Shown here: positions 19,534 through 26,920 of the stretch, in pieces
Layout of the letters: the number at the start of each line of letters is the position of its first letter
Numbering within the stretch: position 1 is the stretch's first letter
IMG/VR virus record: IMGVR_UViG_3300042090_002000
Span: 1 to 64,000 of that record
Length of the DNA: 64,000 bases
Origin: a virus
Direction: 5' to 3' (one strand)
The notes under the pieces: model-generated
Told to the model about the DNA's origin: nothing
The model's database searches: none
The model's input: only the letters and a program-made list of their open reading frames with translations
Made by a program: the position numbers and the translations under genes

Positions 19534-19860
19534 TCAATCTTTTTTCTCCCAGCAATCGTGAATCGTGTTGACATACCCTCGCGCGATCAGGTCGCGTTCA
19601 AGTTCCGCTATATCCATTTGGGCATATTGCATTTGTGCGTAATACTCCCGTGAAAACAAACGCACAGGCACTGACCGCTCTGCCCAGTGGCGTTGAATCG
19701 CGTCGCGGAACTGTTTTTCGCGCACGTTCCCGGCCCAGCCTTGTTCATCTGTCCGCTGTTCGACACGTTCGTGCCAGTCGCGCACTTTGCCGGGCAGGCC
19801 CGGCGGGAATAAAATTGAAAGAAGCCAATTCATAAAACTCTCCTCAGTCGCTTTGGCCAT
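19534..19860 (-). CDS. 108-residue protein, function unknown
   Basis: The second ATG (19860) is chosen because GGAGGATGTC precedes it. A short hydrophobic stretch (MNWLLSILFPPGLPG) near the N-terminus could be amphipathic or membrane-associated. The rest is charged and helical. It is the first gene of the operon that continues to the SprT-like and NusG-like genes. Confidence 0.55.
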   Translation of the reverse strand: MAKATEESFMNWLLSILFPPGLPGKVRDWHERVEQRTDEQGWAGNVREKQFRDAIQRHWAERSVPVRLFSREYYAQMQYAQMDIAELERDLIARGYVNTIHDCWEKKD

Positions 19861-19878
19861 GACATCCTCCATGACGCG

Positions 19879-19928
19879 AGAATAGCAGGATTTGGTTTTG
19901 ATTGCAATAGACCGCAGGTACTAGTACT
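19879..19928 (-). promoter_or_regulatory. Sigma70-like promoter with GTAC repeat (site f)
   Basis: Minus strand: TTGCAA (19902-19907), 17-base spacer, TATTCT (19879-19884). An AGTACTAGTACC element lies at 19917-19928, nine bases upstream of the -35. It drives the protease and NusG-like operon. Confidence 0.6.
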
Positions 19929-19944
19929 GCATGGTTTTAATTAA

Positions 19945-19965
19945 GACTTTCGGTTACCAAATAGG
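19945..19965 (+). promoter_or_regulatory. Late-type promoter motif (copy 5, variant)
   Basis: TTAA then GACTTT-N6-CCAAATAGG, followed by GAGG, which also serves as ribosome site for the next gene. Confidence 0.55.
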
Positions 19966-19978
19966 GAGGATTTTTCCT

Positions 19979-20260
19979 ATGTCACACACAATCGCATTGA
20001 GTTGGACTGCAAGCACTGACGCAGTTCAAGGCTACAATGTTTATGAAGGAACCGCCGCCGGAAATGAGTCATCGACGCCGGTGAATGGAACAACACTGAT
20101 CACGGGAACCACTTACACTGTGACGGTTGCAGGGCCGGGGGTGTACAGCTTTGTGGTCAAGTCGGTCGAGAACGGTGCAGATTCCGTCAACTCGAACGAA
20201 GTGATCGCAACTGTACCTCCGTTTCCCCCAACCGGACTCACTGTGGGAGCGATTAATTAA
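19979..20260 (+). CDS. Fibronectin type III-like virion protein
   Basis: 93 residues. The ATG at 19979 is used because AGGGAGG lies about 9 bases upstream and the region before it is promoter. The sequence has the FN3 pattern: ALSWTASTDAVQGYNVYEG, TYTVTVAGPGVYSFVVKSV, then a Pro-rich end. Phages often use such domains to decorate tails or capsids. It lies directly before the tailspike gene. Confidence 0.65.
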   Translation: MSHTIALSWTASTDAVQGYNVYEGTAAGNESSTPVNGTTLITGTTYTVTVAGPGVYSFVVKSVENGADSVNSNEVIATVPPFPPTGLTVGAIN

Positions 20261-20315
20261 TTCCCTATGGTCCGCGTGGTATTCAGTAACACACATGTTT
20301 TAGGGAGATGCTGCC

Positions 20316-21794
20316 ATGGCGACATACTATATTTCGTACTCTGCAGGTTCCGATAGCAACAACGGATTGTCGAAAACAACGCCGTGGCAGCGTCACCCAT
20401 ACATGCGCAAATTTGCAGGCAAGTACACGCACGCTGCAGGTGACGTTTTTATTTTCAAGATGGGTGATAGCTGGCCGAACGCTTGCTTCGATATGGTGAT
20501 CGGCGCAGGCGGAACGAGCAGCACTCCTGATCAGTACACCTTCGATCCGACGTGGGGCACAAATCCCGGGACAGTTGGTAACACCGGGCAGACAGTCGGG
20601 GCTTACCAGTTCACCGCAGGCGGAGCCGCCATATCCGGCGGCGACGGATACAACAAATTTATTTTCAACGATGATGTGAACTACGTGACGTTCAATGGAA
20701 TCGAGTTCACGGGCATGGTGTGGACCGGGTCGCCCGCGTTCGGGAATCCGGCGATGATCGACTTGCAGCAGAGCACCAACGTGATTATCTCGAATTGCTA
20801 TTTTCACGGGTGGGCGCACTCCAACACAACATCGGACGCGCTGCTCTGTGTGCTGGGAAACGGGAACTCGCCGTACAACGCAGGCTGTCGCGTGACGGGC
20901 TGCGTATTCGATGGATTGAATTCCGGCGGCCCGGGCATCTCTGACAGCGGGTCGGCCACGTTTGCGATTCCTCTGTCCGACAACAACATCATTCGGAATA
21001 TGTCCAACGGACTTCTGTTGAATGCCAACGGAGTGGCCCATGACAATCTGATCGGGCCGATCAACCAGTCTTTCGATTCCACGAATCATGAGAATTGCAT
21101 TGAGCCCATCGACATGATCCCCGGGGGAACGTCGACGGTTTATATTTATAACAACGTGATTCATGACGCAACAGCCGCGATGATTTTGTGCCAAGGTGCG
21201 GCTCCGAACAATGGCGCGGAGATCGACTACGTTTGGAATAACGTGTTTTACGTGGGGACGGATGCCAATCCACCGATCCCACTGCAGTTCGATTCTATAT
21301 CCACGAACATGGCGAACTGTCAAGTCCACGCATGGAACAACACCATCGTGGGCGGCGCAGGTGCGTGCATGCGTACTGTCAGTCGCGGCAATGGAAATTT
21401 CGGAGTGCTGGATATTCAGAATAACCACTGCATCTCCGACACGGCAGCGCCCGGGGGCATCATCGAATTGGGCGTGACAGGTACCACCCTGAAAAATAAC
21501 AACAACGTCCTGCAGACGCAGAAGGCAGCGGCTGCGCAGGGATACAGCAACACAGAGAAATTTTTCTACAGTCCGACTGCGGGCGGCGCAACGATTGGTG
21601 CGGGCGCGAACCTAGAAAGTCTGGCGACCGGCGCACTGGCTTCGTTGGCGCAGGACACAGGATACGCCGGAGAGCGCACTACTGTTGCCCGACCGACAAG
21701 TGGGGCGTGGGATGCTGGCGCATATCAATTCGCGGCGGGTACAGGTACCGCACCAACACCGCCGACAAATCTTGAAATTGAGAACGTCGCTTAA
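20316..21794 (+). CDS. Right-handed beta-helix tailspike-like protein
   Basis: 492 residues. The N-terminus YYISYSAGSDSNNGLSKTTPWQ is the usual entry of parallel beta-helix proteins. The middle shows many N-x-(I/V)-x-N rungs (NVIISNCYFHGW, NIIRNMSNGLLLN, TVYIYNNVIHD) as in pectate-lyase-like folds. Such proteins bind or cut surface polysaccharide. The catalytic residues cannot be assigned from sequence. A short Pro/Thr-rich linker ends it. The tmRNA promoter starts 7 bases after the stop. Confidence 0.7.
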   Translation: MATYYISYSAGSDSNNGLSKTTPWQRHPYMRKFAGKYTHAAGDVFIFKMGDSWPNACFDMVIGAGGTSSTPDQYTFDPTWGTNPGTVGNTGQTVGAYQFTAGGAAISGGDGYNKFIFNDDVNYVTFNGIEFTGMVWTGSPAFGNPAMIDLQQSTNVIISNCYFHGWAHSNTTSDALLCVLGNGNSPYNAGCRVTGCVFDGLNSGGPGISDSGSATFAIPLSDNNIIRNMSNGLLLNANGVAHDNLIGPINQSFDSTNHENCIEPIDMIPGGTSTVYIYNNVIHDATAAMILCQGAAPNNGAEIDYVWNNVFYVGTDANPPIPLQFDSISTNMANCQVHAWNNTIVGGAGACMRTVSRGNGNFGVLDIQNNHCISDTAAPGGIIELGVTGTTLKNNNNVLQTQKAAAAQGYSNTEKFFYSPTAGGATIGAGANLESLATGALASLAQDTGYAGERTTVARPTSGAWDAGAYQFAAGTGTAPTPPTNLEIENVA

Positions 21795-21801
21795 AAAGGC
21801 T

Positions 21802-21830
21802 TGACACCTTTTCGTGGATGTAGTAGGATC
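21802..21830 (+). promoter_or_regulatory. Sigma70 promoter of the tmRNA gene
   Basis: TTGACA (21802-21807), 17-base spacer, TAGGAT (21825-21830). Near consensus and correctly placed to start transcription at about 21837. Confidence 0.8.
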
Positions 21831-22125
21831 GCGGTGTCGGACCTACTCACGGGGATGCCACCGCCATCAGGACGTGCATAACGACCGGATGGCAAGCGTA
21901 CCGTTAACTGCGACTTGAAGGTGTCTCCCTGAGTAGGCCTGACTGGTGGAGGTGAAATGGTTCCACTGGGATGTTCGTCGGTCACTGAACCAAGCCATGC
22001 ATGCATGAAACTCATCCGGTCTGCTGCCGAACATCCCAGTGGGGCCGTTTCGCTCCGAAAGTTACGCTCGTAGAAAGGTCATGACTGCCTAAGTGGAAGG
22101 GAGTTCAACTCTCCCCCGATCCACC

Positions 22126-22187
22126 CGATGAGTGATGCGCCATGGGTTTCGTGAAACCCGCCATCTGTTTGTGATCACTCATTCGGT
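22126..22187 (+). other. Intervening spacer of the permuted tmRNA precursor
   Basis: 62 bases between the two mature pieces. GATGAGTGAT (22127-22136) pairs with ATCACTCATT (22174-22183), and an inner hairpin GGGTTTC-GT-GAAACCC sits at 22144-22159. The spacer would be removed by tRNA-type processing at the ends of the acceptor stem. Confidence 0.75.
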
Positions 22188-22276
22188 GGGTCGGACGGGT
22201 TTCGACACATAGGTCGAGAAGTGACGCTAGTTCGAGTCGAAGTGAACGCGACGTAATCGCGTATCAAACGATAGAC

Positions 22277-22360
22277 GCCAAAACTAAAATGGCTAAGGTC
22301 CTTGCGTTCCCAGCAATGCGAACTGTGGCTCCGGCCCGACAGTTTGCGCTGGCTGCGTAA
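22277..22360 (+). other. tmRNA tag reading frame, 27 codons
   Basis: The resume codon is GCC at 22277, preceded by ATAGAC, similar to the TAGTC before the resume codon of E. coli tmRNA. The tag begins AKTKMAK and ends ARQFALAA before TAA (22358-22360). The ALAA end is the classic degradation signal. Most bacterial tags have 8-20 residues, so 27 is long. Confidence 0.8.
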
Positions 22361-22366
22361 GAGCCG

Positions 22367-22406
22367 CCCGGGAGTGGCCGAAAGCTGCTCCCGGGATTTT
22401 AATTTT
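22367..22406 (+). terminator. Rho-independent terminator of the tmRNA
   Basis: CCCGGGAG (22367-22374) pairs with CTCCCGGG (22388-22395), followed by ATTTTAATTTT. Confidence 0.75.
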
Positions 22407-22907
22407 ATGACAAAAAGTCTTGCAAAACAGAAAGAGTACCGCGACCGGCGAACTGCTGCCGGAATTTGCGTTGCTTGTGGTGGGTTATTATCAAGGAAGA
22501 CCGTGATTTGTGCATCGTGTCAAGAAACACGCAATACGTATCGTCGTACTCGTCGAGCAGATCGCAAGAAAAAAGGGTTGTGTCCAGAATGTGGTGAGGT
22601 TGCTCCTAATGGGCGCACATACTGTTTGGATTGTGTTTTTCTGCATAGACTGGATTTATTAAAATTATCGCCTGAAGAGACGGAGCGAGCCGTTAAGGCA
22701 TGGAATTCATTTCAGGGCGCATGCGAGTGTTGTGGGACTACTCAACCGCCAAAGCGGGGCTGGTTTATGGATCACGATCACAAAGCGAAAAAATTTCGAG
22801 GGATTATATGTCAATTTTGTAATACAGGATTAGGGTATTTTTTCGACGATGTGACCAAACTTCACGCCGCAATCGAATATATAAAAAGGAGTCAAAATCG
22901 TGCCTAG
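22407..22907 (+). CDS. HNH endonuclease, endonuclease VII type
   Basis: 166 residues. The ATG at 22407 comes right after the tmRNA terminator; longer in-frame starts would lie inside the tmRNA. Two N-terminal Cys-rich fingers (CVACGG...CASC and CPECGE...CLDC) precede the nuclease core CECCGTTQ...WFMDHDHKAKKFRGIICQFCNTGLG. Its insertion just behind the tmRNA suits a mobile endonuclease that avoids disrupting the gene. Confidence 0.82.
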   Translation: MTKSLAKQKEYRDRRTAAGICVACGGLLSRKTVICASCQETRNTYRRTRRADRKKKGLCPECGEVAPNGRTYCLDCVFLHRLDLLKLSPEETERAVKAWNSFQGACECCGTTQPPKRGWFMDHDHKAKKFRGIICQFCNTGLGYFFDDVTKLHAAIEYIKRSQNRA

Positions 22908-23133
22908 TCATCGTTTCGAGGGCTTTACGCCGGTTACTGATAGCACGCACATGGATGGGTACAAGTATGATCCGGTGGGAAAAAAACTCACGGTGCGATT
23001 CAAGAACGGTTACGTTTACGAGGCCAGCGGCGTGTCGTCGGAGACGCATCAAGCATTCGTGTCTGCGCCATCACAGGGCACGCACTGGCATTGGGTCATC
23101 AAGGATAATCACAACATCACACGGGTAAAGTAG
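22900..23133 (+). CDS. KTSC domain protein
   Basis: 77 residues from a GTG with AAGGAG 8 bases upstream. The central part (YDPVGKKLTVRFKNGYVYEASGV...VSAPSQGTHWHWVI) follows the KTSC domain pattern seen in small phage and bacterial proteins of unknown role. It overlaps the end of the HNH gene by 8 bases. Confidence 0.65.
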   Translation: MPSHRFEGFTPVTDSTHMDGYKYDPVGKKLTVRFKNGYVYEASGVSSETHQAFVSAPSQGTHWHWVIKDNHNITRVK

Positions 23134-23353
23134 GGCGTTCGTTCTCGAACGGCGCGAAACCATCCATTGTTATGTCTATATCGGCATCGGCGGCGTCATG
23201 ACACTCTTCGTGCATACGCCAATTTTGAAATTCGCTCTCCCACATCCCGACAAACTGATAGTGAACCTCTCCCGCCGGAATGGATTGGCCACACCACGCG
23301 CAGCGATAGTTTTTCATTGCCCGTGGGTGTGACGATCTTCCGAAGTCGCTCAT
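23117..23353 (-). CDS. Small zinc-finger-like protein
   Basis: 78 residues with CAWCGQSIPAGEVHY and a later HEEC, a plausible four-ligand zinc site. The start overlaps the stop of the upstream gene (ATGA type). It is the last gene of the minus-strand operon that starts at the recombinase. Function unknown. Confidence 0.6.
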   Translation of the reverse strand: MSDFGRSSHPRAMKNYRCAWCGQSIPAGEVHYQFVGMWESEFQNWRMHEECHDAADADIDITMDGFAPFENERPTLPV

Positions 23354-23562
23354 CAGTCGTTCTCCGGGCGCGCGAGTTCTCCGTAGATAACGGTTGGCTC
23401 TGGTGGTTGTGCCGGACGGTAGAATGGCAAGCTGGCGCGGAACGAGTAGACCACCATTTGATCCCCTTCCAAACTAGAGAGCATCTTCGCCAGTCGTCTG
23501 CGCATGTCATGCACAGAGACGAGAGTTCCTTCACAATCCACATTGATGTTCAGTTGAGCCAT
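23353..23562 (-). CDS. 69-residue operon protein, function unknown
   Basis: The sequence MAQLNINVDCEGTLVSVHD... is mixed alpha/beta with no recognised family. It is followed by an ATGA overlap with the next gene and lies 8 bases downstream of the GHKL ATPase stop, so it is probably co-translated. Confidence 0.55.
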   Translation of the reverse strand: MAQLNINVDCEGTLVSVHDMRRRLAKMLSSLEGDQMVVYSFRASLPFYRPAQPPEPTVIYGELARPEND

Positions 23563-23569
23563 ATTCTCC

Positions 23570-24589
23570 TCATTCCATTGATTTGATGATGTCCGAAAGT
23601 TCTTGCCGACCTGCAGAAGTCAGAGAATAACCCCACCGTTTCTCGAATTGCTTCAGACGCTCAACCGGCGACTCGTGATTCGGAATGAACCATGAGCCCA
23701 CGCGCGTCAGAAGGTCTTTCACTTTTTCGGGCACGAGAACCCACTTGACCCCGGCGACCGTGGCACGCTTGATTTCTTCCTGTGTGGTTACGGGCACCGC
23801 GTCATATCCATTACGCGCCACATAATAGTTGTAGTGGCGATTCACGAAGTCCGATCCGGCATAGGTATGCGACGAGACGTACTCGACATCCGGGGCTCCA
23901 GCCTCCATCAGTTCGGAACAACGCTCATCATGGCCGCGCAGAATCCAAAGCTGCGAAGTCTCCCATGCGAGATCGAAGCCGTCGACCATGCCGCGATCCC
24001 TGTCGAGTTTGATTCGTCCCGGGCGAAACGCATAGCCGCATTTGAATCCCTTGACCGTTGCCACGTAGAGGCCGCCCACGTAGATGCGCCCGCGCTGCGC
24101 CGGTTCATCCAGAATCATATTAGGAGCGTCGGGTGTGAAGATGTTCGGGGTGATTGTTCTCCACGTCTCTTCGGAGATGTCAGAAATGTAGAAGTGAACA
24201 CCTGTGATTGATTTGGCTGCCATGACGTGGACGCACAGCACAGTTGCGTCGAAGGTGATATCGTGTTCCAGTTTGGCTATCCAGATGGTGTCGCCGGTGT
24301 GGATGACGACTTTATATTTCATGCGGGTGAGGGCAAGTAACGCGATCTTGTACCCCTCGCCGAATTTGCCGCGCTTGGATAGATCATCTCGTTTTGACGA
24401 TGTACCCAGCACGAGCGACGACGGCGTGAGTTGGCCGGTTGCGGACGAAATCTCGATGCGTTTTGCGGCGGGGTTGTATTGGATCGAGGCCCCGCCTTCG
24501 TCGAGGGCGTTCTGGTAAATTTCGCGCACGGCTTCCCAGAGGCCCCAGTGAGCGCAGTACGTCTCCGCGATAGGAAGCGTATACTTCAC
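23570..24589 (-). CDS. GHKL-family ATPase
   Basis: 339 residues. The N-terminal third shows a Bergerat ATP-binding fold: the N-box E23-x-x-Q-N27-A-L-D-E (residues 19-31) and a glycine lid G74-K-F-G-E-G-Y-K. The middle G1 box (usually DxGxG) is only loosely kept (SATGQ, about 49-53). The rest has no histidine-kinase, MutL or gyrase partner domain that I recognise. Family members couple ATP-driven dimerisation to various tasks. Here the partners are the recombinase and an acidic zinc protein. The start overlaps the upstream stop (ATGA). Confidence 0.7.
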   Translation of the reverse strand: MKYTLPIAETYCAHWGLWEAVREIYQNALDEGGASIQYNPAAKRIEISSATGQLTPSSLVLGTSSKRDDLSKRGKFGEGYKIALLALTRMKYKVVIHTGDTIWIAKLEHDITFDATVLCVHVMAAKSITGVHFYISDISEETWRTITPNIFTPDAPNMILDEPAQRGRIYVGGLYVATVKGFKCGYAFRPGRIKLDRDRGMVDGFDLAWETSQLWILRGHDERCSELMEAGAPDVEYVSSHTYAGSDFVNRHYNYYVARNGYDAVPVTTQEEIKRATVAGVKWVLVPEKVKDLLTRVGSWFIPNHESPVERLKQFEKRWGYSLTSAGRQELSDIIKSME

Positions 24590-25152
24590 AGTGAGAATTC
24601 TCCCATGACGTTCTCCGCCAGATCGCGGGCTTGTTCGAGTAGATCATCATCTTCCGCCGGTGAGTCGGCTTCGGAATCTTCCGGCACATCGGAGTCGGTT
24701 GACGACTCTTCGAGCCCGCGAACTTCTTGCGCCGCGTTGTTGAGGGTGTCGACGTATTCCGTGAGCCCGTCGATTTTTTCTTGGATATTTGATCCCTGAT
24801 CCCCTTCCTGAAAGCCTTGGGGCAGGTTGTCGAAAGATTCCTGATATTCGTCGCGGACGCTTTCGATATCGCTGGCTGTCTCTTCGAGAGCCACGGCGAT
24901 ATCTTCGATGGTGATCTTCTCTTCGGCGATCCGGTCTTCGAGGGACTCGTTTGCAGCGTACGCGCTGGACATTTTGGAACCTGTTAGCTCGCTCTGCCGG
25001 GGGTGATGATCTTTACACCGAATCTGTTTTGCGCCCCGGAAGCCAACGGCGAAATAAAAATATTTGTCGCCGGGCTGGATCACTGCTTGGCAGCGTCCGC
25101 ACTTGATTTCGTTACCGGCTTTCGACTTTTTTGCTTCGAAACATTTAGCCAC
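24586..25152 (-). CDS. Acidic coiled-coil protein with N-terminal zinc motif
   Basis: 188 residues. An N-terminal CGRCQAVIQPGDKYFYFAVG...CKDHH segment looks like a zinc knuckle. It is followed by a Glu-rich coiled coil and an extremely acidic tail (SSTDSDVPEDSEADSPAEDDD). Such acidic tails occur in DNA mimics and in partners of DNA-binding proteins (inference). It is translationally coupled to the GHKL gene. Confidence 0.6.
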   Translation of the reverse strand: MAKCFEAKKSKAGNEIKCGRCQAVIQPGDKYFYFAVGFRGAKQIRCKDHHPRQSELTGSKMSSAYAANESLEDRIAEEKITIEDIAVALEETASDIESVRDEYQESFDNLPQGFQEGDQGSNIQEKIDGLTEYVDTLNNAAQEVRGLEESSTDSDVPEDSEADSPAEDDDLLEQARDLAENVMGEFSL

Positions 25153-25194
25153 GTTTCACCTCGCTGGGAAGAGTCCCATAGATTTACTTTTGTG

Positions 25195-25752
25195 TCAAGC
25201 AAAAACTAGACTGTTCATCGCGTCTTGCGCAAGCACATTATCATTCTCGCGAAGATATACGAAAGCCGACGCAGCGGATTTGTGTGCCAGAAACTCAGTG
25301 ACTGCGCCGATGCGTTGTGTTGCGTCGAAGATGGCCATCGCGGCGCTGTGGCGGAACATGTGCGAGTGCGCGAAGCTGGTGTGGATTCCCGCAAGCACGC
25401 ATGCCTTCTCAATCATCGCGTTGAAGTAGTCGCGCGACAGGCCGTCGAAGAGTCGCGAGGTACGCTTGATCTGAGCCATGGTGATCATTGGCGTCATATC
25501 GAATGCCGGGTCGTCGCAGATATGGAGCGCCCGCACGACTTTCTTGCCGCGCTTTGCCGCCGGAACCAAGATCACCCACTTACCGTCGATCTGACAAACA
25601 TCTTCGCCGCAGAGAGACAACATTTGCGAGACGCGGGTCCCCGTAAAAAACATCGTCAACATGGCCATGTGGTGCAGGCGGCTTTTGAGTGTGTCTGCAT
25701 CGTACGCGGCCCGGAAGACTTTCGCAAGATCACTGATCGGCAGATATTCCAT
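25195..25752 (-). CDS. Tyrosine recombinase (integrase), catalytic domain only
   Basis: 185 residues, about half the usual integrase length. The active-site set is visible: R40 (GTRVSQML), a Lys around 67-71, H131-x-x-R134 (SHMFRH), H157 and nucleophile Y166 (FVYLRE). The arm-binding and core-binding N-terminal domains are missing. It could integrate the genome or resolve multimers like a minimal Xer enzyme. It is the first gene of a minus-strand operon with a GTAC-operator promoter just upstream. No att site was identified. Confidence 0.8.
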   Translation of the reverse strand: MEYLPISDLAKVFRAAYDADTLKSRLHHMAMLTMFFTGTRVSQMLSLCGEDVCQIDGKWVILVPAAKRGKKVVRALHICDDPAFDMTPMITMAQIKRTSRLFDGLSRDYFNAMIEKACVLAGIHTSFAHSHMFRHSAAMAIFDATQRIGAVTEFLAHKSAASAFVYLRENDNVLAQDAMNSLVFA

Positions 25753-25776
25753 GTCCGCTATCTCCTCTCTACGCGA

Positions 25777-26010
25777 TCAGAATAGCAAGAACCTAATCCT
25801 ATTTGCAATGGTACTTTCGGTTCGTTTTTGCGATGGTACTTCAACTTCGAGATTGATGGCGGCCTCAACCATTCGCATGGTGTTGCGCAGGCCGCAGGTG
25901 CAGAACTCCGTCATTTCGATTTCACAACTTGCGCGATGCTCCCGAAAAGCGGCGAGGACGTTGATTACTTGTTCGAGTTTTTCAATCTTCACTTCGGCGG
26001 TCACTTTCAT
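25777..26010 (-). CDS. 77-residue helical protein with CxC
   Basis: The start is taken at MKVTAEVKIEKLEQVINV, with GGGAGCACCT as ribosome site. A coiled-coil start is followed by EFCTCGLRNTMRMVEAA. Its ATG overlaps the TGA of the upstream 26-residue membrane peptide, ending a chain of four coupled genes. Function unknown. Confidence 0.55.
   Translation of the reverse strand: MKVTAEVKIEKLEQVINVLAAFREHRASCEIEMTEFCTCGLRNTMRMVEAAINLEVEVPSQKRTESTIANRIRFLLF
25779..25823 (-). promoter_or_regulatory. Sigma70-like promoter with degenerate GTAC repeat (site d)
   Basis: Minus strand: TTGCAA (25803-25808), 18-base spacer, TATTCT (25779-25784). The upstream element GAACC-GAAA-GTACC (25810-25823) keeps only one perfect half. 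It drives the recombinase operon and lies inside the end of the upstream small gene. Confidence 0.5.
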
Positions 26011-26087
26011 AGGTGCTCCCTTGGAGTGCTGATCACGACACCAATCAGCACCAGCATTACGAATGTGCAAATCCAGAAACCGATCAT
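26007..26087 (-). CDS. 26-residue membrane peptide
   Basis: MIGFWICTFVMLVLIGVVIS plus a short polar end is almost entirely one membrane segment. ATGA overlaps occur at both ends. In a cassette with a lytic transglycosylase it could assist holin function (inference). Confidence 0.45.
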   Translation of the reverse strand: MIGFWICTFVMLVLIGVVISTPREHL

Positions 26088-26233
26088 ATAATTCGGACCG
26101 CGATCATGATACCTGTCGCGGATACCCAGTACAAGGTTCGCTTCCAATCCCCCTGCAGCGCGTAGCCGACGACCGCCATCACGTCGACGCCGATACCGAT
26201 GTTCACGGCGATCTGGCCCCAGTTGCGATGCAC
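26084..26233 (-). CDS. 49-residue membrane protein, holin candidate
   Basis: The GTG start has GGGAGG 5 bases upstream and overlaps the TAG of the transglycosylase gene by one base. Two hydrophobic segments (IAVNIGIGVDVMAVVGYAL and WVSATGIMIAVRII) with a short charged turn suit a small holin. The role is inferred from its place next to the lysin. Confidence 0.5.
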   Translation of the reverse strand: MHRNWGQIAVNIGIGVDVMAVVGYALQGDWKRTLYWVSATGIMIAVRII

Positions 26234-26820
26234 TATCGCCTCCCAGCCAGCGCGAGAATCTTCGGGACGTAGAAGTCATCGCACGTCGCGCAGCCCACGC
26301 CGTCACCTTGGTAGCGCCGGACGCCTTCGAGCGTGCCGTATTGTTTGATGAGGCTCCCCAGAATTGTGGCCCCGGCATGCAGGTTGTCGGCAGGATTGAG
26401 CAGGTTTGTCTTGCCCGCAAAGTCGAATTTATCTTTCCAGACTTTCGCGCGAACTTGCGTCAAGCCGATAGCGCCCCGATTGCTCACGGCCATGGGATCG
26501 CAGGATGACTCGACTGCGACAAGTGCCGCGAGGATACGCGGATCGGTGTTTGAGGCGATGGCTTCGGCTGCAATATCATTGATCAACTTCGGGTCTGCAT
26601 CTGCGCAGCCTTGCGAGCGACCGAACACGCGGGCAACATCGAGAGACGCGGCGAACTGTTTTGTCTGGTACATCGGCTGGTCAGCGGCAGCCGCATGAAT
26701 AATGGGAGCCATCGGGCGTACGTGTGGATCAGTTTTCGCGGCATAGAAGACGATGCTGCCCAACATCACCAGAATCATTGGAAGTGCAATTGCGCGAGCC
26801 GTGCTTTTTGAGAGTGTCAT
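26233..26820 (-). CDS. Lytic transglycosylase (SLT type), membrane-anchored
   Basis: 195 residues from the ATG behind GGAGGAAACA. Residues 9-27 form an N-terminal membrane anchor or signal-arrest segment. The C-terminal part has the SLT pattern: catalytic Glu104 in ALVAVESSCDP, then GAIGLTQVRAKVW, NPADNLHAG and a final YQGDG. It cleaves peptidoglycan with 1,6-anhydro product formation (family knowledge) and is probably the phage endolysin. Small membrane proteins follow in the same operon. Confidence 0.78.
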   Translation of the reverse strand: MTLSKSTARAIALPMILVMLGSIVFYAAKTDPHVRPMAPIIHAAAADQPMYQTKQFAASLDVARVFGRSQGCADADPKLINDIAAEAIASNTDPRILAALVAVESSCDPMAVSNRGAIGLTQVRAKVWKDKFDFAGKTNLLNPADNLHAGATILGSLIKQYGTLEGVRRYQGDGVGCATCDDFYVPKILALAGRR

Positions 26821-26837
26821 TGTTTCCTCCGGCACGC

Positions 26838-26881
26838 ATAATCTCATGATTGCGACTAGAACACAATGGTACGAACGTACC
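26838..26881 (-). promoter_or_regulatory. Sigma70-like promoter with GTAC inverted repeat (site c)
   Basis: Minus strand: TTGTGT (26861-26866), 17-base spacer, GATTAT (26838-26843). The perfect inverted repeat GGTAC-GTTC-GTACC (26868-26881) abuts the -35. It drives the lysis cassette. Confidence 0.55.
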
Positions 26882-26920
26882 AGTACCAAAATTTCGCTTG
26901 ACAGAAAATCCAGATATGAT

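Larger units (their letters stand above)
21837..22366 (+). ncRNA. ssrA: Circularly permuted two-piece tmRNA (ssrA)
   Basis: This RNA rescues stalled ribosomes and tags the peptide for proteolysis. In transcript order the acceptor piece comes first (to 22125), then a spacer, then the coding piece from 22188. The 7-bp acceptor stem joins GGGTCGG (22188-22194) to CCGATCC (22116-22122), followed by A and CC. A T-arm with 5-bp stem and TTCAACT loop is at 22099-22115, directly next to the acceptor strand as in tRNA. GGACGGGTTTCGAC follows the acceptor stem, as in known tmRNAs. CACATAGG (22206-22213) pairs with CCTAAGTG (22088-22095), joining the pieces as in helix P2. The acceptor piece has an 8-bp helix (21842-21849 with 21930-21937) and a perfect 15-bp hairpin (21963-21977 with 22028-22042). 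The tag frame, promoter and terminator are all present. Confidence 0.88.

Noticed and set aside
21850-22200. attP-type tmRNA fragment left by integration
   Set aside because: An attachment remnant would carry only one end of the gene; here both pieces, promoter, tag frame and terminator are present.
26007-26420. 137-codon minus-strand frame across the lysis cassette
   Set aside because: It overlaps the transglycosylase in another frame; the two short membrane-protein frames with ribosome site and ATGA overlaps explain the region better.
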